Assembly: GCF_005222485.1 (NCBI RefSeq)
Contig: NZ_CP029078.1
Coordinates: 6,635,501 to 6,699,500 of the forward strand
Reading direction: 5' to 3'
Source: Streptomyces griseoviridis
Lineage (GTDB): Bacteria; Actinomycetota; Actinomycetes; Streptomycetales; Streptomycetaceae
Length of the DNA stretch: 64,000 nt
In this document: piece after piece, positions 8,000-16,857 of the stretch
Position numbering within the stretch: position 1 is the stretch's first letter
How the letters are laid out: every line of letters starts with the position of its first letter
Translations under genes and position numbers: made by a program
Notes under the pieces: generated by a model
Told to the model about the DNA's origin: nothing
What the model saw: the letters and a program-made list of their open reading frames with translations, nothing else
Database searches by the model: none

Positions 8000-10900
8000 T
8001 CAGGAGCCGGTCGATCCATGGCATGCCAGGAACCGCAGCAACTTCTCCGCCTCCGCCTCGGCGCCCAGGCTGCGGTACAGGGCCACCGCGCGTTCGCCGT
8101 GGTCGCGCGGCCCCTCCAGCGGGCGCGGTGACAAGGAGGCGGTCCGCGCGAGTCCCGCCAGGGCGTGCGCCGAACCCATCGGGAAGTTGATGCGCTCGGC
8201 GACTTCGAGGGCCTGCCGGTAGCCCTTGACCGCGCTGTCGAGCCGCCCGGACTCGCGTTGGACGTCCGCCGCTCCGATCAACGCGCGCAGTCTCTCGTAC
8301 GGGTTGTCGATGCCGGTGGCCACCTGCTCGGCCATGGTCAGATGCAGCAGCGCCTCGCCCCGGCGCCCCGACTGGGCGTAGGTCGTGCCGAGCCTGATCA
8401 GCACGTCCGCCTCGCCCAGGGCGTCCCCGCTGGCCCGGTGCGCGGTGAGCGCACGCTGGAAGCAGGCGAGCGCCTCGTCCGTCCGCCCGGTCGCCTGGTG
8501 CACCGCGCCCAGGTTCGTCGACAGGATCGCCAGGTCGACACGGCCGCCGTGCTGCCGCATCAGGATCTGGGACCGCTCGTAGCAGTCCCGGGCCTGCTCG
8601 AACTGGCCCTGGAGGAAGTGGATTTCACCGCGGTTGTTGAGCGCCTGGGCGAGCCCGTGCGGATCGGGAAGCTCCTCGTAGATCGCCTCCATCAGCTGGA
8701 CCTTCTCCAGTGCCTCGCCGTGCCGCCCCGCGTAGTACAGGACCACCCCCTCGACATTGAGGCAGTCCGCCTCTCCACGGCGGTCCCCGACCTCCCGGTA
8801 CAGCGCCGACGACCGGGCGAGCAGCCCCAGCGCGATGTCGCCGTGGCCCGCCGCGACCTGGGCGCGGCCCGCTTGGAAGAGGGCGTCGGCGCTGCCGTGG
8901 GCATCGCGCAGCCGCTCGTAGATCGCACGGGCCTCGGTCGCGAGGCGCAGGGCCTCGACGTGGTCCCGCTGCGCCAGCAGATCGGCGTGGTCCGTGAGGG
9001 TCCGGGCCAGCACGGATGACTGGCCGGACGCGCGCAGTACGGCGATGGCGGCGTCGAAGAGTTCTCCCGCGAGGTCCCAGGCGCCCCACAGTTTGAGGGA
9101 CCTCGCGAGGACCCCGGGGAACAGCGCGGCGTACTCGGGGTGTTCGGCGGTCGCCGTGCGCGCCAGCGCGACGAGATTGGCGCGCTCCACGGTCAGCCAC
9201 ACCGAGCCCTCGTCCTGGTCGGCGAAGGCCGGCGCGTGGACGGGCTCCTTCTCCGGTGGCAGCGGCATGGCCCTGCGATGCGGATGCGCCAGCCGGTCCG
9301 CTCGGTGCGCGGCCGTGACGTAGTGGCCGACGAGGCGGCCGACAGCGGCGTGCCGTGCCTCCTCCGGGTCCGTCCGCAGACCGGCGCGCAGGGCGAAGGC
9401 CCGGGTCAGATCGTGCAGCCGGTAGCGGCCGCGCACGGGCTCCTCCAGCAGGCTGGAGTCGAGCAGTTCCTCGACGCAGCGGCCCAGCAGCCCCGGCTCG
9501 TCCGCGAAGCCGGGTCCGGTCAGCGCGGCGGCGGCCCTGAGGGTGATGTCGGGCCCCGGGTGCAGGGCGAGCAGGCGCAGCAGGTTCTGGGCCGGCCCGC
9601 TGAGTTCGGTGTAGGAGAACTCATGGACCGAGGTGATCAGACCGTCGAACTCCTGGAGCGGGTCGGCGGCGCTGTCCAGCCGGTCCAGGAGGTACTGGAG
9701 GTCCCATGAGCTTCGATGGCGGAAGCGGCTGGCCAGCACCTGGAGGGCCAGCGGGTGGCACGCGCACGCGTCGACGATCCGCTCCAGGCAGTCGGGCTCG
9801 GCCGACACCCGTGACGCCCCCACGATCCGGGTGAAGAGGGCCGCCGCCTCCGCCCTGGACAGCGTGTCCAGGGAGAGGGAGGTGGCGCCGTCGAGGCCGG
9901 ACAGCCTGTTCCTGGTGGTGACGAGGACGCGGCAGGTGTGCGAACCGGGCAGCAGCGGGCCGATCTGCGCCGCGTCCCTGACGTTGTCGAGGATGACCAG
10001 CGCGTGTCGTCGAGCCGTCCACTCGCGCCATCGGGCGGTCCGCTCGTCGAGGGTGGCCGGGAGTTCGGACGGCGGGCCGGCCGCGTGCAGCAAGGTGGCC
10101 AGCGCGTCTGCCGGGTCGAGGGGCCGCTGACCGCTGTAACCGCGTACGTCGACGTAGAACTGGCCGTCCGGATAGCGGGCGGTCAGCTGGTGGGCGGCGT
10201 GCACGGCCAGGGTGGTCTTGCCTATACCGGGCATTCCGTTTATCACGGTCACCGGCAGGGCGGTCGGGGAGCTGTCGTCGGCGCCGGAATCGGCCTTGAG
10301 GATGCGCAGTTCGCCGGTGCGGCCGGTGAAGTCCGGGATGTCGCGGGGCAGGAAGTTCCGCACCTCGGGGGCGGGTGACCCAGCCGTGGTCCTGGCCTCG
10401 GTCCGCAGGAGGGCGGGGTCCTGTTCGAGCATGCGGAGATGAAGCCGCTGAAGATCAGGGGCGGGCTCGATCCCCTGGTCCTCCTGTAATCGCGCGCGGG
10501 TTCTGCGGTACACCTCCAGCGCTTCGTCATGGCGCCCCGAGCGGTACAGGGCCAGCATCAGGGAACCGATCCCCTGTTGAGCGAAAGGATTCTGCGAGGC
10601 GAACTCGCGCAGCTCGCCCACGAGATCCGCGTGGCGGCCCGATTCGAGCTCAAGCCCGATCCGCTCCTCGCGCACCCTGCGCAGTTCCTCGACCAGCCGG
10701 GCGCGTGCGGCCAGCGCCCAGGAACTGGCACCGAACTCGGCGAGGGGCTCACTCCGCCAGAGAGCCTCGGCGGTGCGCAACAGGCCGATACCCAGCTCGC
10801 GTTCGCCCCGCGCCAGCGCCGCCGCCGCGTCCGAGCGCAGCCGCCCGAAACGCGACAGGTCGATGCTCTCCGGGTCGGCGCGCAGCCGGTACAGACGCGG

Positions 10901-11167
10901 CGACGGCCGCTCCACCTGCACCCCGTCGTCACCGACCGCCTGCCGCAGCCTGCCGCGCAGCCTGGAGAGATACGTGTGCAGGGTGTCCAGGGCGGTCGGA
11001 GGCGGGTCCCCGTCCCAGACCCGGTCCAGCAGGGTGTCCACCGTGACCGGCTCGCCCCGCGCATGGACCAGGACGCCCAGCACCTGGCGCTCCTTGGGCG
11101 ACCCGAGCGGGTGCTGCCGCTGGTCGTGCCAGAGTTCAAGAGGTCCCAGAGCAAGAAGTTCCACCAC
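8000..11167 (-). CDS. Large SARP-family regulator (BTAD + NB-ARC + TPR, AfsR-like)
   Basis: 1055 residues. An N-terminal OmpR-type winged helix (ELLALGPLELWHDQRQHPLGSPKERQVLGVLVHARGEPVTVDTLLDRVW) is followed by the bacterial transcriptional activation domain to about residue 245 (ending YRRTRARLQEDQGIEPAPDLQRLH). Next is an NB-ARC/STAND ATPase with Walker A GMPGIGKTT near 311-319 and a Walker B-type LVILDNV. From about 690 onward there is a long tetratricopeptide array. This is the AfsR-type SARP layout. Such proteins activate promoters with heptameric direct repeats, often for secondary metabolism, with the ATPase/TPR part sensing a signal. It starts with GTG and is divergent from the gene at 11422. 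Confidence 0.9.
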   Translation of the reverse strand: MVELLALGPLELWHDQRQHPLGSPKERQVLGVLVHARGEPVTVDTLLDRVWDGDPPPTALDTLHTYLSRLRGRLRQAVGDDGVQVERPSPRLYRLRADPESIDLSRFGRLRSDAAAALARGERELGIGLLRTAEALWRSEPLAEFGASSWALAARARLVEELRRVREERIGLELESGRHADLVGELREFASQNPFAQQGIGSLMLALYRSGRHDEALEVYRRTRARLQEDQGIEPAPDLQRLHLRMLEQDPALLRTEARTTAGSPAPEVRNFLPRDIPDFTGRTGELRILKADSGADDSSPTALPVTVINGMPGIGKTTLAVHAAHQLTARYPDGQFYVDVRGYSGQRPLDPADALATLLHAAGPPSELPATLDERTARWREWTARRHALVILDNVRDAAQIGPLLPGSHTCRVLVTTRNRLSGLDGATSLSLDTLSRAEAAALFTRIVGASRVSAEPDCLERIVDACACHPLALQVLASRFRHRSSWDLQYLLDRLDSAADPLQEFDGLITSVHEFSYTELSGPAQNLLRLLALHPGPDITLRAAAALTGPGFADEPGLLGRCVEELLDSSLLEEPVRGRYRLHDLTRAFALRAGLRTDPEEARHAAVGRLVGHYVTAAHRADRLAHPHRRAMPLPPEKEPVHAPAFADQDEGSVWLTVERANLVALARTATAEHPEYAALFPGVLARSLKLWGAWDLAGELFDAAIAVLRASGQSSVLARTLTDHADLLAQRDHVEALRLATEARAIYERLRDAHGSADALFQAGRAQVAAGHGDIALGLLARSSALYREVGDRRGEADCLNVEGVVLYYAGRHGEALEKVQLMEAIYEELPDPHGLAQALNNRGEIHFLQGQFEQARDCYERSQILMRQHGGRVDLAILSTNLGAVHQATGRTDEALACFQRALTAHRASGDALGEADVLIRLGTTYAQSGRRGEALLHLTMAEQVATGIDNPYERLRALIGAADVQRESGRLDSAVKGYRQALEVAERINFPMGSAHALAGLARTASLSPRPLEGPRDHGERAVALYRSLGAEAEAEKLLRFLACHGSTGS

Positions 11168-11291
11168 TACCCCCGACGGGTGTGCTTCTTCCCACGGCCT
11201 TCACTGAGGTCTGTGCGTGTGACGCGTACCACTCTTCTGCGCGACCGAGGGGGGAGGCAGGGGCGCACGGGAGCGCGGCAGGCGCACGGCG

Positions 11292-11318
11292 TCGATGGCG
11301 TTCGACGGAGTGCAGGAT
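11292..11318 (+). promoter_or_regulatory. Candidate SARP-type direct heptamer repeat and -10 element
   Basis: TCGATGG (11292-11298) and TCGACGG (11302-11308) form a direct repeat with a 10-bp period, followed by a -10-like CAGGAT (11313-11318). SARP activators bind direct heptamers containing TCGA placed over the -35 region. This would drive the gene at 11422, divergent from the SARP gene. The period is slightly shorter than the usual 11 bp. Confidence 0.35.
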
Positions 11319-11421
11319 TCATGCAAGTCGGCCGTCCAGACCTCCGGGCATCCCCACCTCATCGGCCGTGAAAGCCCGCGGCCGCGAAGGCGACGAAGGA
11401 AGAACCGGGGGGATCTCCACC

Positions 11422-12678
11422 ATGAGTCTCACTGTGCCGGAGGCGAACTGGCGGCATGTGCCGGTACGTCTGGACGTCGAACGCTGGGCCACCCGCCGTA
11501 CCCGCAGGAGGGTGCTGGTCGTCGTGCACACCGTGATCGCGGGCCGGCGACTGCTCGACGTGACGCGCCTGCTGGAGGGCGACATCAGGGTGCAGCTCAT
11601 CTTCACCCAGGCGCCCGACGTGTTCAGCAACGGAGTGCCCGAGTTCCTGGAACGGCTGGGCGCCCTCGTACTGCCGTGGAGCCAGGCGGTGCAGACGGAG
11701 TTCGACCTCGCGCTGGCCGCGGGCCACGGCAGTCTCCACGACCTGACGGCGCCGGTCGTCGTGCTGCCGCACGGCGCGGGACACAACAAGCTCGCCCCCG
11801 CCGCGAGCCACGGCCGCACCGCCTCGCCGCCCGGGGTGTACGGGCTCAGCAGGCAGCGGCTGATCCGCGACGGCGCCGTGGTGCCCGAGGCGATCGTGCT
11901 CGCGCACCACGAGGAGCTGACCAGGCTCGGCAGGGAGTGCCCGGAGGCGCTGCCCGTCGCGGAAGTCGTGGGCGACCCCTGCTTCGACCGCGTCATGGCG
12001 AGCCTGCCGTCCCGGGCGCTCTACCGGCAGTCGCTGACGGTCGAGGCCCGGCAGCGGCTGATCCTCGTCTGCTCGACCTGGGGGCCCGACTCCCTGCTCG
12101 GACAGGGGTGGGAGACCCTGGAGAGGCTGGTCGCCGAACTGCCCGGCGACGACTACCGGATCGCCGCCCTCCTGCACCCTCATATCTGGAACGCGCACGG
12201 CGAGTTGCAGGTCCGCACCTGGCTCGCCGGACTGGCGCGCTCGGGCCTGATCCTGATCAGCCCGCACGGGGAGTGGGCCGGCGCGGTCGTCGCGGCGGAC
12301 CAGATCGTGGCCGATCACGGGTCGGTCTCGCTCTACGGCGCGATGACGGGCGCGCCGATGCTGATGGCGGGACGTCCCGACGCCAAGGTGGACCCCTCCT
12401 CGCCGATGGCGGAGCTGATGTCCTTCACACCGCGACTGCGTCCGGAGCGGCCGATGTGCCCACAGATCAAGCGGAGTTCGACGAACCGTCACGCGGTTCG
12501 GTACGAGCGGGTCGCCGCGCGCATCACCTCGGAGCCCGGCAGGTTCGCCCGCAGGATGCGGGCACTGCTCTACCGGAAACTCCGTCTGCGGGCACCCGCC
12601 CTGCGGACGGCCACGGAACCGGCACGTCTTCCGCTGACGGTCCGTTTCGACGAACCGGGCAGCGGGGTGCCCCGGTGA
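11422..12678 (+). CDS. Uncharacterised protein with possible GT-B / CDP-glycerol transferase-like fold
   Basis: 418 residues, not assigned to a firm family. The N-terminal half reads RVLVVVHTVIAGRRLLDVTRLLEGDIRVQLIFTQAPDVFSNG and contains VVVLPHGAGHNKLAP. The C-terminal half has ILVCSTWGPDSLLG, ALLHPHIWNAHGE, QIVADHGSVSLYGAMTGAPML. The alternation of a 'PHGAGHNK' loop with 'STWG', 'HPH' and 'DHGSVSLYGA' motifs resembles GT-B enzymes such as CDP-glycerol glycerophosphotransferases or UDP-GlcNAc 2-epimerases. The C-terminus is basic (RRMRALLYRKLRLR). Start ATG 11422. Its stop overlaps the next gene by four bases (GTGA). It probably acts with that gene and may be controlled by the adjacent SARP. 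Confidence 0.55.
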   Translation: MSLTVPEANWRHVPVRLDVERWATRRTRRRVLVVVHTVIAGRRLLDVTRLLEGDIRVQLIFTQAPDVFSNGVPEFLERLGALVLPWSQAVQTEFDLALAAGHGSLHDLTAPVVVLPHGAGHNKLAPAASHGRTASPPGVYGLSRQRLIRDGAVVPEAIVLAHHEELTRLGRECPEALPVAEVVGDPCFDRVMASLPSRALYRQSLTVEARQRLILVCSTWGPDSLLGQGWETLERLVAELPGDDYRIAALLHPHIWNAHGELQVRTWLAGLARSGLILISPHGEWAGAVVAADQIVADHGSVSLYGAMTGAPMLMAGRPDAKVDPSSPMAELMSFTPRLRPERPMCPQIKRSSTNRHAVRYERVAARITSEPGRFARRMRALLYRKLRLRAPALRTATEPARLPLTVRFDEPGSGVPR

Positions 12679-13265
12679 TCCCCCGGGTCGCGGTGTCGCA
12701 GACCGCCCTGCCCGGCTGGTTCGGCGCCGCGGGCTCCCACGGCCCCGCGCAGCGCGTCCGCGTCGTGCTGCTCGACCGGCGGCCACGGGAACCGGTCGTG
12801 GACGAGCACGTCAGGGTCCGGCTCTGCGAGGAGGAGACGACGGAGATACCGCAGACGCCAGAGACGCCAGAGACGCCAGAGACGCCAGAGACGCCAGAGA
12901 CGCCGGAGGCGACGGCTGCCTGGGGCGATGTGCTGATCAAGCACGGCACGGGTCCGCGCCAGGCCCTGCATCTGGCGCGGTGCTGGCCGGGTGCCCTGGT
13001 CGTGGCGGTGCACGACCACGACCGCTGCTGGCTGCGTCTCGGCCCGGAGGAGCACCTGCTCGAACTCCGGGCCGACGGGGTGCGCAGGCCGGAGAGGGAG
13101 TGGGAGTTCGTCGCGTCGCTCGCCCACTCCTGTCTGGTGGCCGGGCTGCCGGTCGCGGTCCTGGTGTCCGCGGCGGGCGGCGCCCGGCGCCGCTCAGGTC
13201 CCGGGCTCCTCGGACTCCAGACGGCGGAGCCGGCCGAGCAGGGTCTCGGCCTCGCCCGACCCTGA
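12675..13265 (+). CDS. Uncharacterised protein with TPE repeat linker
   Basis: 196 residues, translationally coupled to the preceding gene (GTG in the TGA overlap). Two parts are visible: an N-terminal IPRVAVSQTALPGWFGAAGS segment, and a C-terminal domain with ALHLARCWPGALVVAVHDHDRCWLRLGPEEHLLELRADG and a hydrophobic helix (CLVAGLPVAVLVSA). They are joined by a Thr-Pro-Glu repeat of six units. No family recognised. The last 72 bp overlap the 3' end of the convergent NB-ARC gene, so either both ends are real or this frame has drifted past an older stop. Confidence 0.5.
   Translation: MIPRVAVSQTALPGWFGAAGSHGPAQRVRVVLLDRRPREPVVDEHVRVRLCEEETTEIPQTPETPETPETPETPETPEATAAWGDVLIKHGTGPRQALHLARCWPGALVVAVHDHDRCWLRLGPEEHLLELRADGVRRPEREWEFVASLAHSCLVAGLPVAVLVSAAGGARRRSGPGLLGLQTAEPAEQGLGLARP
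12854..12906 (+). repeat. 9-bp tandem repeat encoding Thr-Pro-Glu
   Basis: Six nearly perfect copies of a 9-bp unit (GAGACGCCA) lie inside the 196-residue gene. They keep the reading frame, so copy-number change would lengthen or shorten the linker without breaking the protein. Confidence 0.85.
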
Positions 13266-15419
13266 CCGGCCCACGGCCGCGTACAGGTCGAGGGCCTCTC
13301 GGTAGAGGTCACGGGCGACGCGCGTCCGTCCGCGTCGCTCGGTGACCTCCCCGAGTCCCCCGAGCGCACGAGCGGTCTCGTAGTCGGCCGTCATCCCGCG
13401 CAACGGGGTCAGCGCCTCGGTGAACAGCCGCTCCGCCAGGTCGAGTTGGTCCAGACGGAGATGCGCCTGACCGAGGAGCGTGGCCACCCGTGCGGCGTTG
13501 TAGGTGTCGCCCGCGTCCAGGAGCGTGGTGCGGGCGGCACCGGCGTGGTGGATCGCGGTCTCGGCCTGCCCCAGGGCGAGGGCGACATCGGCGAGATTGA
13601 GCCTGGCCAGTCCGCCCGCCCGATGGTCCCCGTTGGCCGGCAACTGGTCAGCGGCCTCCTGGAAGTACGCGGTGGCTTCGCTCAGCCGTCCGAGCCGGAA
13701 GAGCGCGAGGCCGCGGTAGTTGAGGGTGCGGGCGTGGCCCAGACGGTCGTCGCTCTCCAGGAACAGTTCGGCCGCCTGCTCGAACATCTCCAGGGCGCCG
13801 GTCACGTTCGCACGGCCGAGTTCCCCCACGCCACCGGAGGTGAGCATCCGGCACGCGGCGGCCGTGTCCCCGATGCTCCGGGCGGCGGCCAGTCCCTCCG
13901 CGTGCGCGGCGCTCCAGTCGTCGTAGAACTTGCGGCGCAGGAAGAGCGGCCACAGGGCGTCGGCCAACTGCCAGCAGACGGTGGGCAGTCCGGCGGACCG
14001 CGCGCCACGGATCACGGCCATCAGGTTGGCCAACTCGCTCTCGAGCCAGTCCAGCGCGGATTCGGGGTCGGCGCCCACGTCGACCCGCACCACGGGTCCG
14101 GGCCCGTAGTCCCGGGCCGCGGTGCGGTGCTGCGGGTCGATGATCGCCTCCGCGCGGGTGGCGTTCGCGAGGTAGTGGTCGGCGATGCGGCGCAGGGCCA
14201 GCGCGCGTTCCTGCGGTGTCTCGTCCTCCACCGCCTTCGCGGCGGCGTGCAGCCGTACGAGGTCGTGGAAGCGGTGGCGTTCTCCCGGTGCGTCGACGAG
14301 CAGACTCGCGTCGTGAAGCTCGTCGAGCAGCGGGCTCGCCTCCCTCTCCTCCTCCGCGGCCGAGGCCGCCGCGGCCACCGCGCCGCTGAACTCCCGGCCC
14401 GGGTGCAGGCCGAGCAGCCGGTAGAGCCGAGCCGCGGGAGGACGCAGTGCCCGGTAGGACAGGTCGAGGGCCGCGCGGACGTTGTGGTCGTCGTCGATGG
14501 CCAGTGCCTCCAGCCGTTGGTGTTCCTCGGTGAGCAGCCGGACCATGGTGGTGATGCTCCGTTCGGGGCGGGCCGCGAGCCGGGCGCCGGCGACGCGGAC
14601 CGCCAACGGCAGCCCCGCGCACAGCTCCACCAGGGAGCGGGCGTCGTCCGGATTCTCCGTCACCCGTCCGTCGGAGAGGGTGTCGGCGAGCAGTTCGACG
14701 GCCGCCTCGGGGGCGAGCGGCCCCAGCTGGACGGAGTAGCAGCCGTCCACGGTGAGCCCCGACAGCCGGCTGCGGCTCGTGACCGCCGTGACGCTCCCGC
14801 CCGCCGGCAGCAGCGGGCGTACCTGGGCGGCGGACGCCGCGTCGTCGAGCAGCACCACCAGTCGCTGGTTCGCGGTCAGCGAGCGGTACAGCGCCGTCCG
14901 CTCGGCGAGCGATGACGGGACCTGCTGCGCGGGTACCCCGAGGGCGCGCAGGAAGCGCGCCAGCACATCGCCCGGGTGCTGCGGGCCGTCCGGCGACTGG
15001 GCCCCGAGATCCGCGTGCAGTTGGCCGGCCGGGAACCGGGGGCGCAGGGTGTGCAGCCAGCGCAGGGCGACCGTGGTCTTGCCCACCCCGCCGAGGCCGC
15101 TCACGGCGACCAGCACCGACCGCCCCTCCTCGGTGGCCCGCACCCGGTGACGTTCCAGGGCCGCCAGCTCCGAGGCCCGGTCGACCACCCTGACGAGCGG
15201 TGGAAGCTGCCACGGCGTCCAGGTCGCGGAGACCGGCTGCGCATCGATGTGGATGCCGCCGTGCACGACCCCCGCCTGGACCGCGACGCCGTGCACGGCC
15301 CCACTCAGCTCGTTGTGTGACTCAGGTCCCTCCGGCCGCACTTCGCACCCCCGACTCCGTGCAGGTTCCGGCTTTCGGACGGATTCTTTCCGTGGGAGCG
15401 ATGGATACCCGCGGATCAT
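13194..15419 (-). CDS. NB-ARC / TPR NLR-like protein with N-terminal amyloid-signalling-type motif
   Basis: 741 residues with tripartite NLR-like structure. Residues about 35-60 carry a short motif with HN, GAVHG, VQAG and GGIHI, rich in Gly, Val, His and Gln. A STAND/NB-ARC ATPase follows with Walker A GLGGVGKTT near 107, LVVLLDDA as Walker B and a GLPLAVRVAG helical segment. The C-terminal half (from about 500) is a TPR array. Motifs of this type at the N-terminus of actinobacterial NB-ARC-TPR proteins have been described as bacterial amyloid signalling sequences (BASS), one resembling the mammalian RHIM. The adjacent upstream gene carries the same motif. The ATG at 15419 has no good ribosome site; a GTG near residue 28 (VRPEGPESHN) is an alternative start. 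Confidence 0.8.
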   Translation of the reverse strand: MIRGYPSLPRKESVRKPEPARSRGCEVRPEGPESHNELSGAVHGVAVQAGVVHGGIHIDAQPVSATWTPWQLPPLVRVVDRASELAALERHRVRATEEGRSVLVAVSGLGGVGKTTVALRWLHTLRPRFPAGQLHADLGAQSPDGPQHPGDVLARFLRALGVPAQQVPSSLAERTALYRSLTANQRLVVLLDDAASAAQVRPLLPAGGSVTAVTSRSRLSGLTVDGCYSVQLGPLAPEAAVELLADTLSDGRVTENPDDARSLVELCAGLPLAVRVAGARLAARPERSITTMVRLLTEEHQRLEALAIDDDHNVRAALDLSYRALRPPAARLYRLLGLHPGREFSGAVAAAASAAEEEREASPLLDELHDASLLVDAPGERHRFHDLVRLHAAAKAVEDETPQERALALRRIADHYLANATRAEAIIDPQHRTAARDYGPGPVVRVDVGADPESALDWLESELANLMAVIRGARSAGLPTVCWQLADALWPLFLRRKFYDDWSAAHAEGLAAARSIGDTAAACRMLTSGGVGELGRANVTGALEMFEQAAELFLESDDRLGHARTLNYRGLALFRLGRLSEATAYFQEAADQLPANGDHRAGGLARLNLADVALALGQAETAIHHAGAARTTLLDAGDTYNAARVATLLGQAHLRLDQLDLAERLFTEALTPLRGMTADYETARALGGLGEVTERRGRTRVARDLYREALDLYAAVGRSGSGEAETLLGRLRRLESEEPGT

Positions 15420-15430
15420 GGAGAAGGGCG

Positions 15431-15889
15431 CTAGGGCGTCTCGCCACGACGTCCATCGGCGCCGTCACCGCCGGTGTTGAACGTCAGACCCGAGAACGTG
15501 TGTCCCTGGATCACCTGACCGTGCACCGTGCCGCCGATGACGCTGTTGTGCACCGTGCCGATCGCAAAGGTGTCCGCGGCGGGCCCGAACTCCGCCACCA
15601 GCGACCGGAGTTCGGGCGCCGCGTCGGGACGTTCCTCCAGGAGGCGGCGCAGCAGGAGCCGCACGTTCGCCGTGACGTCGGAGGTGAGCGCGTCCTGGTC
15701 GGGAGCCCCGACGGCCGCGACCAGGGCCGAACGGGACCGTTCCAGCTCGCTGCCCAGGGCAGCCGGGTCGCCGCCGCGCGAGAAGATGCGTACCAGGCGC
15801 TGTTTCGCCTGTTCCCAGGTTTCGGTGACCATGAGGCCGACCGCTGTCGTCGCCCCGGTCGCGACAAGTGCCGCCAACTCCGCTTCCAC
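15431..15889 (-). CDS. Putative amyloid-triggered cell-death effector (helical domain + BASS/RHIM-like motif)
   Basis: 152 residues. The N-terminus (EAELAALVATGATTAVGLMV) is a hydrophobic or amphipathic helix, followed by more helices to about residue 105. This recalls small membrane-targeting 'Bell'/HeLo-like effector domains that pair with bacterial NLRs. Residues 111-138 then repeat the motif of the neighbouring NB-ARC protein: HN, GGTVHG, QVIQG, SGLTFN. The gene ends 11 bp before the NB-ARC gene on the same strand, so both are likely one operon. By analogy with fungal HET-S and HELLF systems, the NLR would nucleate the motif and switch the helical domain to membrane disruption. The motif match is visible; the function is inferred. 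Confidence 0.65.
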   Translation of the reverse strand: MEAELAALVATGATTAVGLMVTETWEQAKQRLVRIFSRGGDPAALGSELERSRSALVAAVGAPDQDALTSDVTANVRLLLRRLLEERPDAAPELRSLVAEFGPAADTFAIGTVHNSVIGGTVHGQVIQGHTFSGLTFNTGGDGADGRRGETP

Positions 15890-16069
15890 AGTGCTCCCTT
15901 GGGATTCGGGCCTGGTATGGAGCTTTGCTCGTTCACGGTAAAGGGAGGGCGGCGAGGCCGCCAGGGTGGGCTGTCGCCGTGGCCGTGGACATCGAGCTGC
16001 GGAGACGGCCGGAGGCCGCCGCCCGGAGCCCTCCCGGATCGGCGGCCGCCGGCCCCTCTCGCCCTGTCC

Positions 16070-16798
16070 CTAGCGGTCCGTCCCGAAGTACCGGTCCCCG
16101 AAGTCCCCGATGCCCGGCATCATGAACGCGTTCTCGTTGAGGCCCTCCTCGATGGCCGACGTCACGATCCGCACGCCGGGGAAGCGGTCGCCGACCGCCG
16201 CGAGGCCCTCCGGGCAGGTGATGAAGGTGACGAAGACGATGTTCCGCTCCGGGACGCCGAGGTCGCGCAGCACCTCGATGGCCGCGAGGGCGGTGCCGCC
16301 GGTCGCCAGCATCGGGTCGAGGAGGAGGACCTGCCGGGTGGCGATGTCCTCGGGGAACGCCGTGTAGTACAGGCGCGGCTGCTTGGTCGTCCTGTCGCGC
16401 TGGATGAGGATCTTGCCGATCCTGACACCGGGGACGACGGCGCGCAGTTCGGCCTCCATGCTCTCGCCGGCCCGCACGATCGGCACCCCGACCAGGTCGT
16501 CGGCGAAGCGCAGACCGCGGTAGGTGCGGCCGACGGGTGTGGTGACGTCGTACGGCTCGAAGGGCAGGAGGTCGAGCGCCGCCTCGGTGAGCATCCGGAT
16601 GATCCGGCCGGTGTAGAAGACGAAGTCCTCGCGGCGGGCGTCCCGGTCACGGACGGCCGTGTGCAGTGCGCGTAACTGGTTGGTCTGCGGCAGGAGGTGG
16701 ACCTCGGGGCCGGTGCGGGGACGGGACGCGCCCGGGGCGTCGGCCGGCTGCGGCAGCGTCGTCGCGGTGGTGGTCCTGGGGTGCGTGGCGGTGGTCAT
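16070..16798 (-). CDS. upp: Uracil phosphoribosyltransferase
   Basis: 242 residues; converts uracil and PRPP to UMP. Family signatures are intact: REDFVFYTGRIIRMLTEAALDLLP, the GVPIVRAGESME segment, the PRPP-binding loop VLLLDPMLATGGTA and the C-terminal PGIGDFGDRYFGTD. It has an extra N-terminal tail of about 30 residues rich in Thr and Pro compared with housekeeping UPRT. Start ATG at 16798 follows GGAGTTCCC. It is the last gene of the indigoidine/minimycin-type operon, where a UPRT is part of the known minimycin gene set, and it could supply or detoxify uracil-like nucleosides. A house-keeping role cannot be excluded. Confidence 0.93.
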   Translation of the reverse strand: MTTATHPRTTTATTLPQPADAPGASRPRTGPEVHLLPQTNQLRALHTAVRDRDARREDFVFYTGRIIRMLTEAALDLLPFEPYDVTTPVGRTYRGLRFADDLVGVPIVRAGESMEAELRAVVPGVRIGKILIQRDRTTKQPRLYYTAFPEDIATRQVLLLDPMLATGGTALAAIEVLRDLGVPERNIVFVTFITCPEGLAAVGDRFPGVRIVTSAIEEGLNENAFMMPGIGDFGDRYFGTDR

Positions 16799-16857
16799 GG
16801 GAACTCCTTGGTCAAGGGGAGCGGGGGAGCGGGGGAGTGACGGAGGGGCTGCGGGGG

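Noticed and set aside
12854..12906. Short regular repeats that could suggest a CRISPR-like array
   Set aside because: 9-bp units without spacers, in frame within a coding sequence; an ordinary coding tandem repeat.
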